Source: Aquisalibacillus elongatus
Lineage (GTDB): Bacteria > Bacillota > Bacilli > Bacillales > Alkalibacillaceae
Direction of reading: 5' to 3'
Length of the DNA stretch: 64,000 nucleotides
Assembly: GCF_003843875.1 (NCBI RefSeq)
Contig: NZ_RKRF01000008.1
Location: 496,001 to 560,000 of the forward strand
Position numbers and translations under genes: made by a program. This document shows, piece after piece, positions 25,917-37,344 of this stretch. Position 1 is the first letter of the stretch. The number at the start of each line of letters is the position of its first letter. The notes below the pieces were generated by a model. The model made no database searches. It was not told the origin of the DNA and worked only from the letters and a program-made list of their open reading frames with translations.

Positions 25917-26802
25917 TACAGCTAGAAGACACATAAGAGAAGGTTCAAAAAATATTATCCGTAACAGTTGGATGACCGTTGCATCGGTTGGTGCGGTGAC
26001 GACAACACTTATTCTAGTAGGGATTTTCTTAACGCTTATCCTTAACTTAAACCAAGTCGCTGAAAATATTGAAGAAGATGTGGAAATGACGGTATATGCT
26101 GAACTAACAGCAGGTGAAGAAGAGTTAAACGAACTAGAACAAAACCTAAGCGAACTCCAAAATATAAGGTCACTCGATTTTTCATCTAAAGAAGAAGAAC
26201 TAGAAAAACTAGTTGAAGATATGGGCGACACTGGTGAACAATGGGGATCTGTCTTCGAGGATAGTAATCCCTTAAATGATGCTTTTTATATTAAAGCAAA
26301 TCAAGCAACTCAATATAAATCTCTGTCTGAACAAATCCAAGGTATGGATTATGTGGATGAGGTCAGTTACTCGCAGACGACAGTTGAAAACTTATTAAGC
26401 TTTAACCAATATGCCCGTTACATAGGTATTGGTTTTATATCAGCTTTACTATTGACAGCCATTTTCTTAATCTCTAATACGATTAAGATGACGATTATTG
26501 CTAGACAAGAAGAAATCGGCATTATGAAGCTTGTCGGTGCTAAAAATAGCTTTATTCGTTGGCCTTTCTTCGTAGAAGGTGCTTTGATGGGGGTATTAGG
26601 TTCAATTATTCCTATTGGTATTGTCATTGGCGGTTATTACTATTTATACGAAAACTTTAATGACAAAATCAACATGGCTTTTGTTGAACTATTACCCTTC
26701 AACCCATTTGCGTTACAAATATCCTTGATTCTACTTGGAATCGGCGTCTTTATCGGTATTTGGGGAAGCGTCATGAGTGTTCGTAAATTCTTAAACGTAT
26801 AA
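25906..26802 (+). CDS. ftsX: Cell division membrane protein FtsX
   Basis: Membrane half of FtsEX. 298 residues, four transmembrane segments: one near residues 24-46 and three in the C-terminal half (about 172-193, 222-246, 266-290), with a large extracellular loop (about 48-165) that senses or contacts hydrolases. The RQEEIGIMKLVGA motif next to the second segment is typical. ATG at 25906 lies inside ftsE, so translation is coupled. The next gene encodes an M23 hydrolase with a long coiled coil, a likely partner. Confidence 0.96.
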   Translation: MKFSTARRHIREGSKNIIRNSWMTVASVGAVTTTLILVGIFLTLILNLNQVAENIEEDVEMTVYAELTAGEEELNELEQNLSELQNIRSLDFSSKEEELEKLVEDMGDTGEQWGSVFEDSNPLNDAFYIKANQATQYKSLSEQIQGMDYVDEVSYSQTTVENLLSFNQYARYIGIGFISALLLTAIFLISNTIKMTIIARQEEIGIMKLVGAKNSFIRWPFFVEGALMGVLGSIIPIGIVIGGYYYLYENFNDKINMAFVELLPFNPFALQISLILLGIGVFIGIWGSVMSVRKFLNV

Positions 26803-26844
26803 ATAAAACTCACAACTTAACGAAAAACGAGGAGGAGAAACAAT

Positions 26845-28206
26845 TTGGTAAAGAAAACACTGGGGATCTTGTCAGTTTCTGCAGTTGCAATTGCTTTAGT
26901 GTTCATGTTTAATCAAGATGAAGCAGTTGAAGCACAGTCGGTCGAGGAGATTGAAAAAGAGCTTGAGAAAATTCAAGAAGAGAAAAATAGCGTTAATAAT
27001 GACCTGAACAGTATAGAACAGGACCTAAATGAAGCACAGTCTAAGAAAAGCTCAGCAGAAGCAGATTTACAATCTATTAAAAATGAAATCAGTCAGACGG
27101 AAAGTGAAATCCGTTTAAAAGAATTAGAGATTAAAGAAACGGAAACTAAGATTAATAGGTTAGAAGCTCAGATTGAAGAACTTGAAGGTGAGATTGAAGA
27201 TTTAGAAAATCAAATCACTGAACTTGAGGAAGAAATAGAAGGTGCGGAACAACGTATTGCCGATCGTGAAGATCTACTTAAAGATCGAATACGCTCACTA
27301 CAAAGAAGCGGTGGTTCTGTTAAGTATTTAGAAGTGATCATGGGTGCCGAAGATTTTGGTGATTTGGTAAATCGAACAAAAGCTGTTAATAAGATTATGA
27401 GTCAAGACCAGAAAATCTTAGAGAATCACTTAGCAGATAAGATGCAATTAGACGAGGACCGTGAAGCTTTAGAAGATTCTAAAAAAGCCGTTGTTAGTAA
27501 AAAGGAAAATGTTGAGAGTAATAAATCATCAGTTGAGGATAAACGCGATCAGTTAGTAGCCCAGAAACAAGATCTTGATAGCTTAGTTGCTAACTTAGAT
27601 CAACAGCGTGAGGAACAACGTGCCGTGCTTGTTAGTTTAGAGGAACAAGTTCATGAATTAGAAAAACTTGAGTTGTCAGCTGAACAAGAACAAAGACAAT
27701 TGCAAAAGCGTGAGCAATCGTTGGAACAAGCAAAACAAGTAGCTAGTGGAGATGGTTTTGTAGTTCCTGCTAAGGGTACTTATGGTTATGATGGCTCTCA
27801 TTTTGGACAAAGGTGGCATCCAATACACCAAGAATATAGGTCACATAATGGGATTGATATTGCGAGCGCTAGAGGAACACCTATTTACGCAGCTGCCACA
27901 GGGGTAGTGTATACTACCCATACTGGATGTGCTAGATACAGTAATAATTGTTCAGGTGGAGGATTTGGTAATTCAATATTTATAACACATAATGTTGATG
28001 GTCAGGAGATAGATACAGTTTATGCTCATTTATCTGAAGTCTATGTAAATGAACAACAAGTGGTACAAGCGGGGGAAATGATCGGTCGTATGGGTTCAAC
28101 TGGTGATTCTACAGGAGACCATTTACACTTCGAAGTTCATCCTGGTGGACGTGAATGGGGTAATTTACGGCCTGCTAACCCTCTAAACTACATTCCAACT
28201 CCATAA
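26845..28206 (+). CDS. Coiled-coil M23 peptidoglycan hydrolase (EnvC-like)
   Basis: Secreted or membrane-anchored cell-wall endopeptidase or activator. 453 residues: signal/anchor (about 4-22), long coiled coils (about 30-300, Glu/Gln/Lys-rich heptads), and a C-terminal LytM/M23 domain with HNGIDIAS (His334, Asp338) and HLHFEVH (His426, His428). All four zinc ligands appear present, so it is probably an active enzyme rather than a degenerate activator like E. coli EnvC. TTG start at 26845 behind GGAGGAG, 42 bp after ftsX. The layout mirrors FtsX partners such as CwlO and PcsB. Confidence 0.9.
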   Translation: MVKKTLGILSVSAVAIALVFMFNQDEAVEAQSVEEIEKELEKIQEEKNSVNNDLNSIEQDLNEAQSKKSSAEADLQSIKNEISQTESEIRLKELEIKETETKINRLEAQIEELEGEIEDLENQITELEEEIEGAEQRIADREDLLKDRIRSLQRSGGSVKYLEVIMGAEDFGDLVNRTKAVNKIMSQDQKILENHLADKMQLDEDREALEDSKKAVVSKKENVESNKSSVEDKRDQLVAQKQDLDSLVANLDQQREEQRAVLVSLEEQVHELEKLELSAEQEQRQLQKREQSLEQAKQVASGDGFVVPAKGTYGYDGSHFGQRWHPIHQEYRSHNGIDIASARGTPIYAAATGVVYTTHTGCARYSNNCSGGGFGNSIFITHNVDGQEIDTVYAHLSEVYVNEQQVVQAGEMIGRMGSTGDSTGDHLHFEVHPGGREWGNLRPANPLNYIPTP

Positions 28207-28224
28207 TAATTTTTCAATAAGTTT

Positions 28225-28254
28225 AAGCATCACACAATCGTGTGGTGCTTTTTA
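28225..28254 (+). terminator. Rho-independent terminator of the ftsEX-M23 operon
   Basis: AAGCATCACAC pairs with GTGTGGTGCTT (one G-U) around AATC, followed by TTTTT. Confidence 0.92.
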
Positions 28255-28362
28255 ATCATCTAAAAACTTAATTTTTAGTTGGTTTATCATTACAGGTTGT
28301 CTGTCAAATGCTATAATAAAAAGATATACAAAAGTTACATAGGCTTACATTGGGGTGAATCC

Positions 28363-29847
28363 ATGAATATCAGTAAAAGATTTTTTATAACGATTGTTAT
28401 TGTATCTCTACTGGTTGGAGCAGCGTCGACAGCTGTAACACTAGAGATGTTAGAGGAAGACCAAGTTGTACAGCAAGATCAAGATGATCAGCAAAATGGC
28501 TCAGAACAAGAAGAAAATGATCAGGATGAATCAAATCAATCCGAGGAATCTAATTCAGACCTAGATGTGTTGAGTTATGCTATGAATTTAATTGAATCGG
28601 ACTTTGTCAGTGAAGTGAGCCGTGAAGAGCTAATTGAAGGAGCTTTAGAAGGTGTAGTAAATAAGCTCGATGATCCATATAGTGAATACATGGATGCTGA
28701 GGCTATGGGTGAATTCCAAAGTCAAATAGAGTCTACATTTGAAGGGATTGGTGCAGAAGTCACTAAACGTGATGATTACATTACGGTGATCGCACCGATA
28801 AAAGACACTCCTGCTGAAAATGCTGGCATCCGACCAAACGACCGTATTATTGAAGTCGATGGGGAAAGCCTTGAAGGGTATACCGTTTATGAAGCAGTAA
28901 CATTAATTCGTGGTGAGAAAGGTACGGATGTTACGTTAACGATTGATCGTCCCGGTGAAGATGAACCTTTCGAAGTCGTGATTACACGTGACACTATTCC
29001 AGTCACAACGGTTTATTCAAGCGTTGAAGAACATGACGGCAACAATGTTGGTGTGTTGGAAATCCGTTCGTTCTCAGAAAAAACACATGAAGAGTTTGCA
29101 GAAGAACTTGAAAAATTAGAGAATGAAGAAAATATAGATGGCCTTGTCATCGATGTAAGAGGTAATCCTGGAGGCTTATTAGAATCTGTTCGTACGATTT
29201 TAGGACATTTCTTAAATGAAGATGATCCGTTTTTACAAGTTTCTAGTAAAGACCAAGATCAATCCCCTTATTATTTACAACAATCTGGTGATAAAGATTA
29301 TCCGATTTCAGTTTTAATTAATGAAGGTAGCGCATCCGCCTCAGAAATTATGGCAGCTGCGATGAAAGAAAATGGCGGCTATGATGTCGTCGGACAGACT
29401 TCGTTTGGTAAAGGTACGGTTCAGCAAACGGTAGAAGTAGGTGATGGTTTACTTAAGATGACGGTGATGAACTGGTTAAGCCCAGAAGGTAATCAGATTA
29501 ATGAAGTTGGAATTGAGCCGACCGCCAAAGTTGAACAACCAGAATACTACTATGTTTCCTTAATTCAAACTGATGAACCGTTAGCTTATGATATGAATAG
29601 TCAAGAAGTTAATAAAATGCAAGTAATGTTAGATGGCTTAGGTTATGAGCCAGGACGTACAGACGGCTATTTTGATCGCAAGACAGAGTCAGCATTAGAA
29701 AGCTTCCAACAAGATAATGGTTTAGATGTAACGGGTACATTGAATGAACAGACAGAAGACGAAATTGAACAACAAATTCTAGACCTCGTTCAAGACCCAG
29801 ACAGTGACAGACAATTACAACGTGCTGTCGAGTTATTGTTTGAGTGA
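28363..29847 (+). CDS. ctpB: C-terminal processing peptidase CtpB (S41A)
   Basis: Secreted, membrane-tethered serine peptidase; in B. subtilis it cleaves SpoIVFA to help activate sigma-K. 494 residues: signal anchor (about 6-26), acidic linker, PDZ domain (about 130-205), S41 catalytic domain with NEGSASASEI (catalytic Ser in 323-327) and GKGTVQ (Lys about 25 residues later), and a C-terminal peptidoglycan-binding domain (NKMQVMLDGLGYEPGRTDGYFD). ATG at 28363 behind GGGGTGA; the frame is open further upstream but has no good site. Confidence 0.94.
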   Translation: MNISKRFFITIVIVSLLVGAASTAVTLEMLEEDQVVQQDQDDQQNGSEQEENDQDESNQSEESNSDLDVLSYAMNLIESDFVSEVSREELIEGALEGVVNKLDDPYSEYMDAEAMGEFQSQIESTFEGIGAEVTKRDDYITVIAPIKDTPAENAGIRPNDRIIEVDGESLEGYTVYEAVTLIRGEKGTDVTLTIDRPGEDEPFEVVITRDTIPVTTVYSSVEEHDGNNVGVLEIRSFSEKTHEEFAEELEKLENEENIDGLVIDVRGNPGGLLESVRTILGHFLNEDDPFLQVSSKDQDQSPYYLQQSGDKDYPISVLINEGSASASEIMAAAMKENGGYDVVGQTSFGKGTVQQTVEVGDGLLKMTVMNWLSPEGNQINEVGIEPTAKVEQPEYYYVSLIQTDEPLAYDMNSQEVNKMQVMLDGLGYEPGRTDGYFDRKTESALESFQQDNGLDVTGTLNEQTEDEIEQQILDLVQDPDSDRQLQRAVELLFE

Positions 29848-29961
29848 AAAACATGATGACTCAGCTATCAATAGTTGAGTCATCTGTTTTAAATTAGAAG
29901 GAATCGATGACGAACTTGACGAAATGTAAACGTGATGGAAACCTAAACGGGGGTTAGCAGC

Positions 29962-31155
29962 ATGGGTATGGAGTGGCTTAGAGAAATTGGATTCGGAATG
30001 TTATGGTTGTTTGCGCAACCGTTATTATATTTGGTAGTGGCCTTTACATTTTGGACAGGTTATAGGCGTGTAAAAAAAGAGCGTGAGATGTTTCGACATC
30101 GGATTTTTCCAGTAGGCTCAGAGTGGTCCAAAACCTGGTTGAAAGGATTGCTTGTAGGAGTCATTCTATCGGCGGCTTTAATCTTATCAGGTTCGATGAT
30201 GACATATGAATGGATCTTAGCTTTATCAGCAATCGTATTCATTTTTATGTTATTCAACATAGTAAAAGGATTTTCGCCAGCTTATACCATTGGGATACTC
30301 GGTTTGTCGATGTGGGCTGTTATGTTTTTTGATATTAATATCCCAGCGGTATTAAACCCTGTTATGTCAGTGGATTTAGTGTTGGTCAGCTACTTACTGG
30401 TTTTCTTACTCGTAGGTGAATTAATCTTAATATCCACATCGAAACGGTTTTTGTCCTTTCCTGAACTGAAAAAAGGTAAACGTGGCAAATTTATCGGAAG
30501 ACATCTAAATAAGCGTTTAATGGTGATTCCATTTTTAGCCCCTGTGCCAACAGGGACGCTTCAGCTTAATATGTTTGATTGGTGGCCGGTATTTGGGATT
30601 AATGATACGTTTGGGCTTATGTTAGTTCCGTTTGTCCTCGGGATTAGCCAACGCTTCCAAGGTGAGTTTTCGGAAGTTGGGGCTAAGAAAATGGCTAAAG
30701 CGTTAAGTGTATTAATTGTAGTATTAGTCATCGGAGCGGTAGGTGTTTATTTTTATCAAAGTTTTGCACCTGTTCTAATAGGAGTAGCAATTGTTGGGCG
30801 TGCGATGACCCAAGCACTTGTTTCCATTAAAGATGTAGAAAAAGCACCGATTTTCTCACCACAGCCAGTTGGGATTACAGTTGTCGGTGTTATGCCGAAT
30901 TCGCCAGCCGCTGACATGGGAATACAAGTCGGTGAGAAAATTATTAAAATTCATGAAGAGCCAGTTTCGAATGAACATGAGTTTTTTGAAGTGATGAGTG
31001 AAAACCGAACGTTCTGTAAAATGTCCGTTCAAGATTTAAACGGTGAAATTCGTTTTGTTCAACGGGCTTTATATCAAGGCGAGTATCATGAATTAGGGTT
31101 AGTTTTTGTGAAAGAAACGCCGAAATTCACGTTAAAAACTGAAGAAATTAGTTAA
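29962..31155 (+). CDS. minJ: Polytopic membrane protein with C-terminal PDZ domain, MinJ-like
   Basis: In B. subtilis MinJ bridges DivIVA and MinD at the division site. 397 residues, identical in length to MinJ. Seven or eight hydrophobic segments occupy residues 1 to about 275, and a PDZ domain follows at about 285-365 ([32 protein letters not shown]). Synteny (ctpB before, uvrB after) is the main reason for the name; swrA and csbA, which are near it in B. subtilis, are absent. ATG at 29962 behind GGGGG. Confidence 0.84.
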   Translation: MGMEWLREIGFGMLWLFAQPLLYLVVAFTFWTGYRRVKKEREMFRHRIFPVGSEWSKTWLKGLLVGVILSAALILSGSMMTYEWILALSAIVFIFMLFNIVKGFSPAYTIGILGLSMWAVMFFDINIPAVLNPVMSVDLVLVSYLLVFLLVGELILISTSKRFLSFPELKKGKRGKFIGRHLNKRLMVIPFLAPVPTGTLQLNMFDWWPVFGINDTFGLMLVPFVLGISQRFQGEFSEVGAKKMAKALSVLIVVLVIGAVGVYFYQSFAPVLIGVAIVGRAMTQALVSIKDVEKAPIFSPQPVGITVVGVMPNSPAADMGIQVGEKIIKIHEEPVSNEHEFFEVMSENRTFCKMSVQDLNGEIRFVQRALYQGEYHELGLVFVKETPKFTLKTEEIS

Positions 31156-31253
31156 GGCTCGGGTACAATGTATTCGAGCTTTTATTAGTTCATCACATTC
31201 TTTGCAAATTTGTTTCTGCAAACTTATGCTTAAGATACGGAAATGCAAATAAT

Positions 31254-31267
31254 AGAACTCTTGTTCG
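31254..31267 (+). promoter_or_regulatory. LexA (SOS) box upstream of uvrB
   Basis: GAAC-TCTT-GTTC with a flanking 3' G matches the Gram-positive LexA/DinR box (CGAAC-N4-GTTCG) except for the first base. A TATAAT at 31278-31283 lies just downstream, so LexA would cover the -35 region. Confidence 0.75.
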
Positions 31268-31319
31268 TATTTTATGTTATAATAAATACAAATTATCGAA
31301 AATATTGGAGTTGGTGTTT

Positions 31320-33290
31320 GTGAATCAATTTAAATTAGAATCTCAGTTTGAACCACAAGGCGATCAACCCAAAGCGATTGAACAGATCGTGAATGGTATT
31401 CATAAAAATGAAAGACATCAAACATTGCTAGGGGCGACTGGAACAGGGAAGACGTTTACGGTTTCAAATGTTGTAGAGGAAATTAACCGTCCAACACTTG
31501 TTATAGCACATAACAAGACATTGGCGGGGCAGTTATATAGTGAGTTTAAAGAGTTTTTTCCTGAAAATGCGGTCGAGTATTTCGTAAGTTATTACGATTA
31601 TTATCAGCCTGAAGCGTATGTACCGTCGACGGATACGTACATAGAAAAGGACGCTAGTATTAACGATGAGATCGATAAGTTAAGGCACTCAGCTACATCG
31701 TCCTTATTTGAGCGAAATGACGTTCTAATTGTAGCCAGTGTGTCTTGTATTTATGGTTTAGGTTCGCCAGAAGATTATAGAGACCTCGTATTATCACTAC
31801 GAACCGGAATGGAAAAAGATCGTGATCAAGTTTTACGCGATTTAGTGGATATTCAGTATTCGCGAAATGATATAGACTTTCAGCGCGGAACATTTCGCGT
31901 GCGTGGGGATTCTGTTGAAATTATTCCTGCATCACGTGAAGAGCACTGTATTCGCGTTGAATTTTTTGGTGATGAGATCGATCGCATACGTGAAGTCGAT
32001 GCGTTAACGGGTGAGATTGTTGGGGATCGTGATCATGTAGCGATATATCCGGCATCACACTTCGTCACGAAAGAAGAAAAAATGCAAAAGGCGATTAAAA
32101 ACATTGAAGCGGAATTAGAGGAGCAGCTTGAGAAGTTTCGACAGGAAGATAAATTGTTAGAAGCTCAAAGGTTAGAACAACGGACACGTTATGATTTGGA
32201 AATGATGAATGAGATGGGCTTTTGTTCTGGAATTGAGAACTACTCTAGACATTTATCATTCCGTGAGCCGGGATCAACACCCTATACATTATTGGACTAC
32301 TTTCCAGATAACTCTTTGATTGTAATTGATGAATCACACGTGACGTTACCTCAAATTCGTGGCATGTACAAAGGTGACCGAGCGCGTAAAATGACGCTTG
32401 TCGACCACGGGTTCCGGTTACCATCGGCTTTGGACAACCGTCCACTAACGTTTGAAGAGTTTGAGAAGCATATTGAGAACATTTTATACGTAACGGCAAC
32501 ACCTGGTGATTATGAGTTAGAGCATTCACCAGGTGTCGTGGAGCAAATCATTCGTCCAACAGGTTTATTAGACCCTAAAATTGACGTTCGCCCGATTAAA
32601 GGACAAATTGATAATTTAATTGGCGAAATTAATAAAAGAAAAGAACATAATGAGCGTGTCCTTGTGACCACCTTGACGATTAAGATGTCTGAGGACCTGA
32701 CGGATTATCTTCAAGAAATGGGCATAAAAGTGGCCTATTTACACTCTGAGATCAAAACGCTTGAACGGATTGAGATTATCCGTGATTTACGACTGGGTGT
32801 TTATGATGTCATTGTCGGTATTAACTTATTAAGAGAGGGACTTGATATACCTGAAGTGTCTCTCATTGCCATATTAGATGCCGATAAGGAAGGCTTTTTA
32901 CGTTCAGAGCGCTCGCTTGTTCAAACCATTGGACGTGCGGCGCGTAATGAAAACGGTGAAGTCATCATGTATGCTGATAAAATCACGAAATCGATGCAAT
33001 ATGCAATGGATGAGACGAACCGACGTCGCTCAATTCAAATGGAATACAACGAAAAGCATGGCATTACACCTAAAACGATTAAGAAAGAAGTGCGTGATGT
33101 CATTAAGGCAACGTATGAATCGGATGAAGAAAGTGATCAGGTAGCTCAATACCAGAACTTATCGAAAGAAGATAAAGCTGAAATGATTGAACGAATGGAA
33201 GCCGAAATGAAACAAGCTGCCAAGGAATTGGATTTCGAAAAAGCGATGGAGCTACGCGATGTCATATTAGAGCTAAAAGCGGAAGGATGA
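31320..33290 (+). CDS. uvrB: Excinuclease ABC subunit B
   Basis: Damage-verifying helicase of nucleotide excision repair. 656 residues. Walker A GATGTGKT (38-45), the beta-hairpin region [12 protein letters not shown], helicase motifs [11 protein letters not shown] and TIGRAARN, and the C-terminal UvrC-binding UVR domain ([26 protein letters not shown]). GTG start at 31320 chosen by comparison with the family N-terminus and the GGAG about 10 bases upstream. uvrA follows in 9 bp. Confidence 0.97.
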   Translation: MNQFKLESQFEPQGDQPKAIEQIVNGIHKNERHQTLLGATGTGKTFTVSNVVEEINRPTLVIAHNKTLAGQLYSEFKEFFPENAVEYFVSYYDYYQPEAYVPSTDTYIEKDASINDEIDKLRHSATSSLFERNDVLIVASVSCIYGLGSPEDYRDLVLSLRTGMEKDRDQVLRDLVDIQYSRNDIDFQRGTFRVRGDSVEIIPASREEHCIRVEFFGDEIDRIREVDALTGEIVGDRDHVAIYPASHFVTKEEKMQKAIKNIEAELEEQLEKFRQEDKLLEAQRLEQRTRYDLEMMNEMGFCSGIENYSRHLSFREPGSTPYTLLDYFPDNSLIVIDESHVTLPQIRGMYKGDRARKMTLVDHGFRLPSALDNRPLTFEEFEKHIENILYVTATPGDYELEHSPGVVEQIIRPTGLLDPKIDVRPIKGQIDNLIGEINKRKEHNERVLVTTLTIKMSEDLTDYLQEMGIKVAYLHSEIKTLERIEIIRDLRLGVYDVIVGINLLREGLDIPEVSLIAILDADKEGFLRSERSLVQTIGRAARNENGEVIMYADKITKSMQYAMDETNRRRSIQMEYNEKHGITPKTIKKEVRDVIKATYESDEESDQVAQYQNLSKEDKAEMIERMEAEMKQAAKELDFEKAMELRDVILELKAEG

Positions 33291-33299
33291 TCATAGATC

Positions 33300-36167
33300 A
33301 TGAAGTCTATTACGATTCAAGGTGCACGTACGCATAATTTAAAAGATATCGATGTAACAATTCCAAAAAATAAATTCGTCGTGATGACAGGTCTATCAGG
33401 GTCCGGTAAGTCATCACTGGCTTTTGATACAATTTATGCTGAAGGACAGCGTCGTTATGTGGAGTCCTTATCGGCATATGCTAGACAGTTTTTAGGACAA
33501 ATGGATAAACCCGATGTTGATGCCATTGAAGGACTGTCACCGGCGATTTCGATTGATCAAAAAACGACGAGTAAAAACCCACGGTCAACGGTTGGTACGG
33601 TAACAGAAATTTACGATTACTTTCGTTTACTGTATGCAAGGGTTGGCAGACCTATCTGTCCGGTACATGGTGAAGAAATTTCGGCACAATCGGTCCAGCA
33701 AATGGTGGATCAAGTTTTGGAGTTAGAAGAGAGAACGAAGCTACAAATTTTATCACCAGTTGTGTCAGGAAGAAAAGGCGAACACGAAAAAGTGTTATCA
33801 GACTTGAAAAAGGAAGGTTACATTCGTCTTCGTATTGATGGAGAAATGCGTGAGATTAACGAGGAAATTAATCTAGATAAAAATAAAAACCATGATATTG
33901 AGGTCGTCATTGACCGAATTATTATTAAAGAGGGCATTGAGACGCGCTTAACTGATTCTATTGAAACTGCGTTAAAACTCAGTGGCGGTAAAGTCGTTGT
34001 TGGTTTGATTGATGGCGATGAAATGTTTTTTAATGAACATCACGCGTGTCCTAAGTGTGGTTTTACGATTGGTGATTTAGAACCTAGGTTATTTTCATTT
34101 AACAGCCCATTTGGTGCTTGTAAAACATGTGACGGTATTGGTTCGAAGCTAGAGGTGGACTTAGATTTAGTCATTCCTGATTGGGACCTTACTTTAAATG
34201 ATGGAGCAATTGTCGCATGGCAGCCTGTTTCTTCTCAATATTATCCTCAGTTATTAAAAAGTGTTTGTGAACATTATGGAATTGGTATGGATACACCCGT
34301 TAAAGATTTGCCGAAAAAGCAAATGAATAAAATTTTATACGGTAGCGGTAAAGAGCGCATTTTATTCAAATATCAAAACGATCGCGGTGGCAATGTCCGC
34401 GAGAATTATATTTATTTTGAAGGGGTCGTCCAAAATATATCAAGACGTTATCACGAGACGGTTTCAAGTTATGTTCGTGAAATGATGGAAAAATATATGA
34501 TGCAAAGCGAATGCCCAACGTGTAAAGGGTATCGCCTGTCAGAAGAAGCCTTAGCAGTGAAAGTGAATGATCGGCACATTGGAGAAGTAACTGAGAAATC
34601 TGTCAGTCACGCGCTAACATGGATTGATCAAATTGAGCTTACCGAAAAAGAAGAACAAATTGCTAAAATGATTCGAAAAGAAATTTCAGAACGGCTTGCG
34701 TTTTTAACAAATGTTGGTCTGGAGTATTTAACACTATCACGCTCAGCTGGCACGTTATCTGGTGGTGAAGCTCAGCGTATTCGACTTGCGACGCAAATTG
34801 GTTCAGCGTTAACTGGCGTTTTATACGTCTTAGATGAGCCTTCTATCGGCTTACACCAGCGTGATAATGATCGGTTAATTCAGGCACTCAAACGCATGCG
34901 TGACTTAGATAACACCTTAATCGTCGTCGAGCATGACGAAGATACAATGTTGGCTGCGGATTACTTAGTTGATATTGGTCCTGGCGCTGGTGCACAAGGC
35001 GGTGAAGTCGTGGCGGCTGGATCACCTAGTGAAGTCATGGAAGTTAAAGAATCATTAACTGGAAAGTATTTAAGTGGTGAAGAATTCATCCCACTTCCGA
35101 CAGAGCGCAGGCCAATTGAAAAAGACCGACAACTTGAGATTAAAAAAGCTGAAGAGAACAATCTATTAAAAGTCGATGCAAAGGTTCCGCTTGGTTTAAT
35201 GTCTGTCGTTACAGGTGTTTCAGGTTCAGGAAAGAGTACGTTAATCAACGATATTTTATATAAGTCACTATCAGCGAAGTTTCATAGAGCGAAGGTGAAA
35301 CCAGGTGCTCATAAGGAAATCAAGGGAACGGAGCATTTAGAGAAAGTCATTGATATTGACCAATCGCCAATCGGGCGTACGCCTCGATCAAACCCGGCAA
35401 CATACACGAGTGTGTTTGATGATATTCGCGGTGTTTTCGCTCAAACGAGTGAGGCAAAAATTCGCGGGTACAACAAAGGCCGTTTTAGCTTTAACGTGAA
35501 GGGCGGACGCTGTGAATCGTGTAAAGGCGATGGTATTATTAAAATTGAGATGCATTTCTTACCTGATGTTTATGTTCCGTGTGAAGTGTGTGATGGCAAA
35601 CGTTATAACCGTGAAACATTAGAAGTGAAATATAAGGGAAAAAATATTGCGGATGTCTTAGGTATGCGAATTGAAGAAGCATTTGATTTTTTTGAAAACA
35701 TCCCGAAAATTAAACGTAAACTTCAAACGCTTTGCGATGTCGGCTTAGGGTATATTCGTTTAGGTCAGCCGGCAACCACATTATCCGGCGGTGAAGCTCA
35801 GCGTGTCAAATTAGCTAGTGAGCTGCAAAGACGTTCGAACGGTAAAACCTTATATATTTTGGATGAGCCAACGACTGGGCTACACGTCCATGATATTTCG
35901 AAGTTGTTAAATGTTTTACAACGACTCGTTGAAAATGGCGATACGGTTGTCATTATCGAACATAATTTAGATGTTATTAAAACCGCGGATCACATTATTG
36001 ATTTAGGTCCTGAAGGTGGAGAAGGTGGCGGTCAGATTATCGCAACCGGTACACCAGAAGAAGTAGCGGAAAGTGACAAGTCATATACAGGCAAATATTT
36101 AGCACCAATTTTAGAACGAGATCGTGAGCGGATGAAACAGCGAATTTTAGAAAGCTCGGCAAATTGA
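33300..36167 (+). CDS. uvrA: Excinuclease ABC subunit A
   Basis: Damage-recognising ATPase of nucleotide excision repair. 955 residues. Two ABC ATPase cores: first Walker A GLSGSGKS at 31-38, second GVSGSGKS at about 638-645; signatures [12 protein letters not shown] and [12 protein letters not shown]; zinc modules CPKCG...CKTC, CPTC and CESC...CEVC. ATG at 33300 with GGAAGGATGA upstream overlapping the uvrB end. Confidence 0.98.
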   Translation: MKSITIQGARTHNLKDIDVTIPKNKFVVMTGLSGSGKSSLAFDTIYAEGQRRYVESLSAYARQFLGQMDKPDVDAIEGLSPAISIDQKTTSKNPRSTVGTVTEIYDYFRLLYARVGRPICPVHGEEISAQSVQQMVDQVLELEERTKLQILSPVVSGRKGEHEKVLSDLKKEGYIRLRIDGEMREINEEINLDKNKNHDIEVVIDRIIIKEGIETRLTDSIETALKLSGGKVVVGLIDGDEMFFNEHHACPKCGFTIGDLEPRLFSFNSPFGACKTCDGIGSKLEVDLDLVIPDWDLTLNDGAIVAWQPVSSQYYPQLLKSVCEHYGIGMDTPVKDLPKKQMNKILYGSGKERILFKYQNDRGGNVRENYIYFEGVVQNISRRYHETVSSYVREMMEKYMMQSECPTCKGYRLSEEALAVKVNDRHIGEVTEKSVSHALTWIDQIELTEKEEQIAKMIRKEISERLAFLTNVGLEYLTLSRSAGTLSGGEAQRIRLATQIGSALTGVLYVLDEPSIGLHQRDNDRLIQALKRMRDLDNTLIVVEHDEDTMLAADYLVDIGPGAGAQGGEVVAAGSPSEVMEVKESLTGKYLSGEEFIPLPTERRPIEKDRQLEIKKAEENNLLKVDAKVPLGLMSVVTGVSGSGKSTLINDILYKSLSAKFHRAKVKPGAHKEIKGTEHLEKVIDIDQSPIGRTPRSNPATYTSVFDDIRGVFAQTSEAKIRGYNKGRFSFNVKGGRCESCKGDGIIKIEMHFLPDVYVPCEVCDGKRYNRETLEVKYKGKNIADVLGMRIEEAFDFFENIPKIKRKLQTLCDVGLGYIRLGQPATTLSGGEAQRVKLASELQRRSNGKTLYILDEPTTGLHVHDISKLLNVLQRLVENGDTVVIIEHNLDVIKTADHIIDLGPEGGEGGGQIIATGTPEEVAESDKSYTGKYLAPILERDRERMKQRILESSAN

Positions 36168-36183
36168 AAGGGGAAAACAAACC

Positions 36184-36540
36184 ATGGAAGCCATTAATAG
36201 AGAACGCATACAACATTATATTGATCAGTTTACGAATAAGCCCGTCTATGTTCATTTAGAAACGACAAACGGGGCTTATGCTAGCCATTTTAATACGAAT
36301 GCTTACAATGTTGGAGCGTATATTCGAAACGCACAGTTGACGTACAAACAAGGAAAAATTGTACAACACGACGATGGCTCTTATCGTGTAGGCCTTAAAC
36401 ATGACATTGGTTGGATTTATGCAGAGGGCCTTTCAGATTATGAATTTAATGAGCATGGGCAACTGCTTATGGCTGGTCATGACGACCGAGGGCGTCTAAT
36501 GGTCGCATTAGAAATCAGTGAAGAGCCATTTTCTTACTAG
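36184..36540 (+). CDS. yojF: YojF family protein (DUF1806), bacillithiol-associated
   Basis: Small conserved protein of unknown biochemical role, 118 residues, no membrane span, beta-rich (VYVHLETTNGAYASHF...VGAYIRNAQLTYKQG). It is almost always next to the bacillithiol deacetylase gene, as here (12 bp before bshB2). ATG at 36184 behind AAAGGGG, 16 bp after uvrA. Confidence 0.86.
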   Translation: MEAINRERIQHYIDQFTNKPVYVHLETTNGAYASHFNTNAYNVGAYIRNAQLTYKQGKIVQHDDGSYRVGLKHDIGWIYAEGLSDYEFNEHGQLLMAGHDDRGRLMVALEISEEPFSY

Positions 36541-36552
36541 GGAGGATTAACA

Positions 36553-37254
36553 ATGAATTTTAGTGAACATAATCATGTCATTATCATTTATCCGCATCCA
36601 GATGATGAGTCATTTGGTGCAGCAGGAACGATTTCAAAATTCCGTGAAGCAGGTGTCCCGGTAACGTACCTTTGTGGAACGTTAGGGGAAATGGGACGTA
36701 ATATGGGGACTCCGTTTTTCGCAAACCGTGAGACCTTACCTGAAATTCGTAAAAAAGAGTTGCAGGATGCGTGCCAAGTTCTAGATATGAATCTCGAAAT
36801 GCTAGGTTATCGTGATAAAACGATTGAATTTGAACCACGTGAAGCACTGGCAGAACGGTTTAAACAATATATAGAAGACCTTGGAGCAACGTTAGTCATT
36901 ACATTTTATCCAGGCTATGCGGTACACCCAGATCATAATGCAATGGGAGCAGCTGCATTTGAAGCAGTTAAACAAATGCCAGAAAATGAACGCCCGACGT
37001 TATGGGGCACTGCTTTTTCAAACGATCATCGTGAAAAATTAGGAGATCCGAACGTCGTGATTGACCTTATTGATTCATTTGATAAAAAATTAGAAGCGAT
37101 AAAATCCCACAGGTCACAGGCTGAAGGCATGCTAAGTCAGTTATTAGCCCAAAGTGAGTCAGATGATGAGTACGAAGCGGCACTTGAACGTTTCCGTTAT
37201 GAAGCGTTTTATGAAGTTGATATCGATCAGGTTGACCTTAAGAATCAGACTTGA
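36553..37254 (+). CDS. bshB2: Bacillithiol biosynthesis deacetylase BshB2
   Basis: Removes the acetyl group from GlcNAc-malate in bacillithiol synthesis, and may act on bacillithiol conjugates. 233 residues, LmbE/PIG-L fold. Zinc-binding PHPDDE at 14-19 and HPDH at about 122-125 are intact. ATG at 36553 behind GGGAGGA. Pairs with yojF. The other bsh genes are not in this window. Confidence 0.92.
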   Translation: MNFSEHNHVIIIYPHPDDESFGAAGTISKFREAGVPVTYLCGTLGEMGRNMGTPFFANRETLPEIRKKELQDACQVLDMNLEMLGYRDKTIEFEPREALAERFKQYIEDLGATLVITFYPGYAVHPDHNAMGAAAFEAVKQMPENERPTLWGTAFSNDHREKLGDPNVVIDLIDSFDKKLEAIKSHRSQAEGMLSQLLAQSESDDEYEAALERFRYEAFYEVDIDQVDLKNQT

Positions 37255-37344
37255 GTTGGATGAAGTTCCGTTCTCGTGAATGATGCCACTGATCTTAAAG
37301 TTGCGTAAGATAATATTAAGATGAGTGAAAAAGGGGGACCCTCC

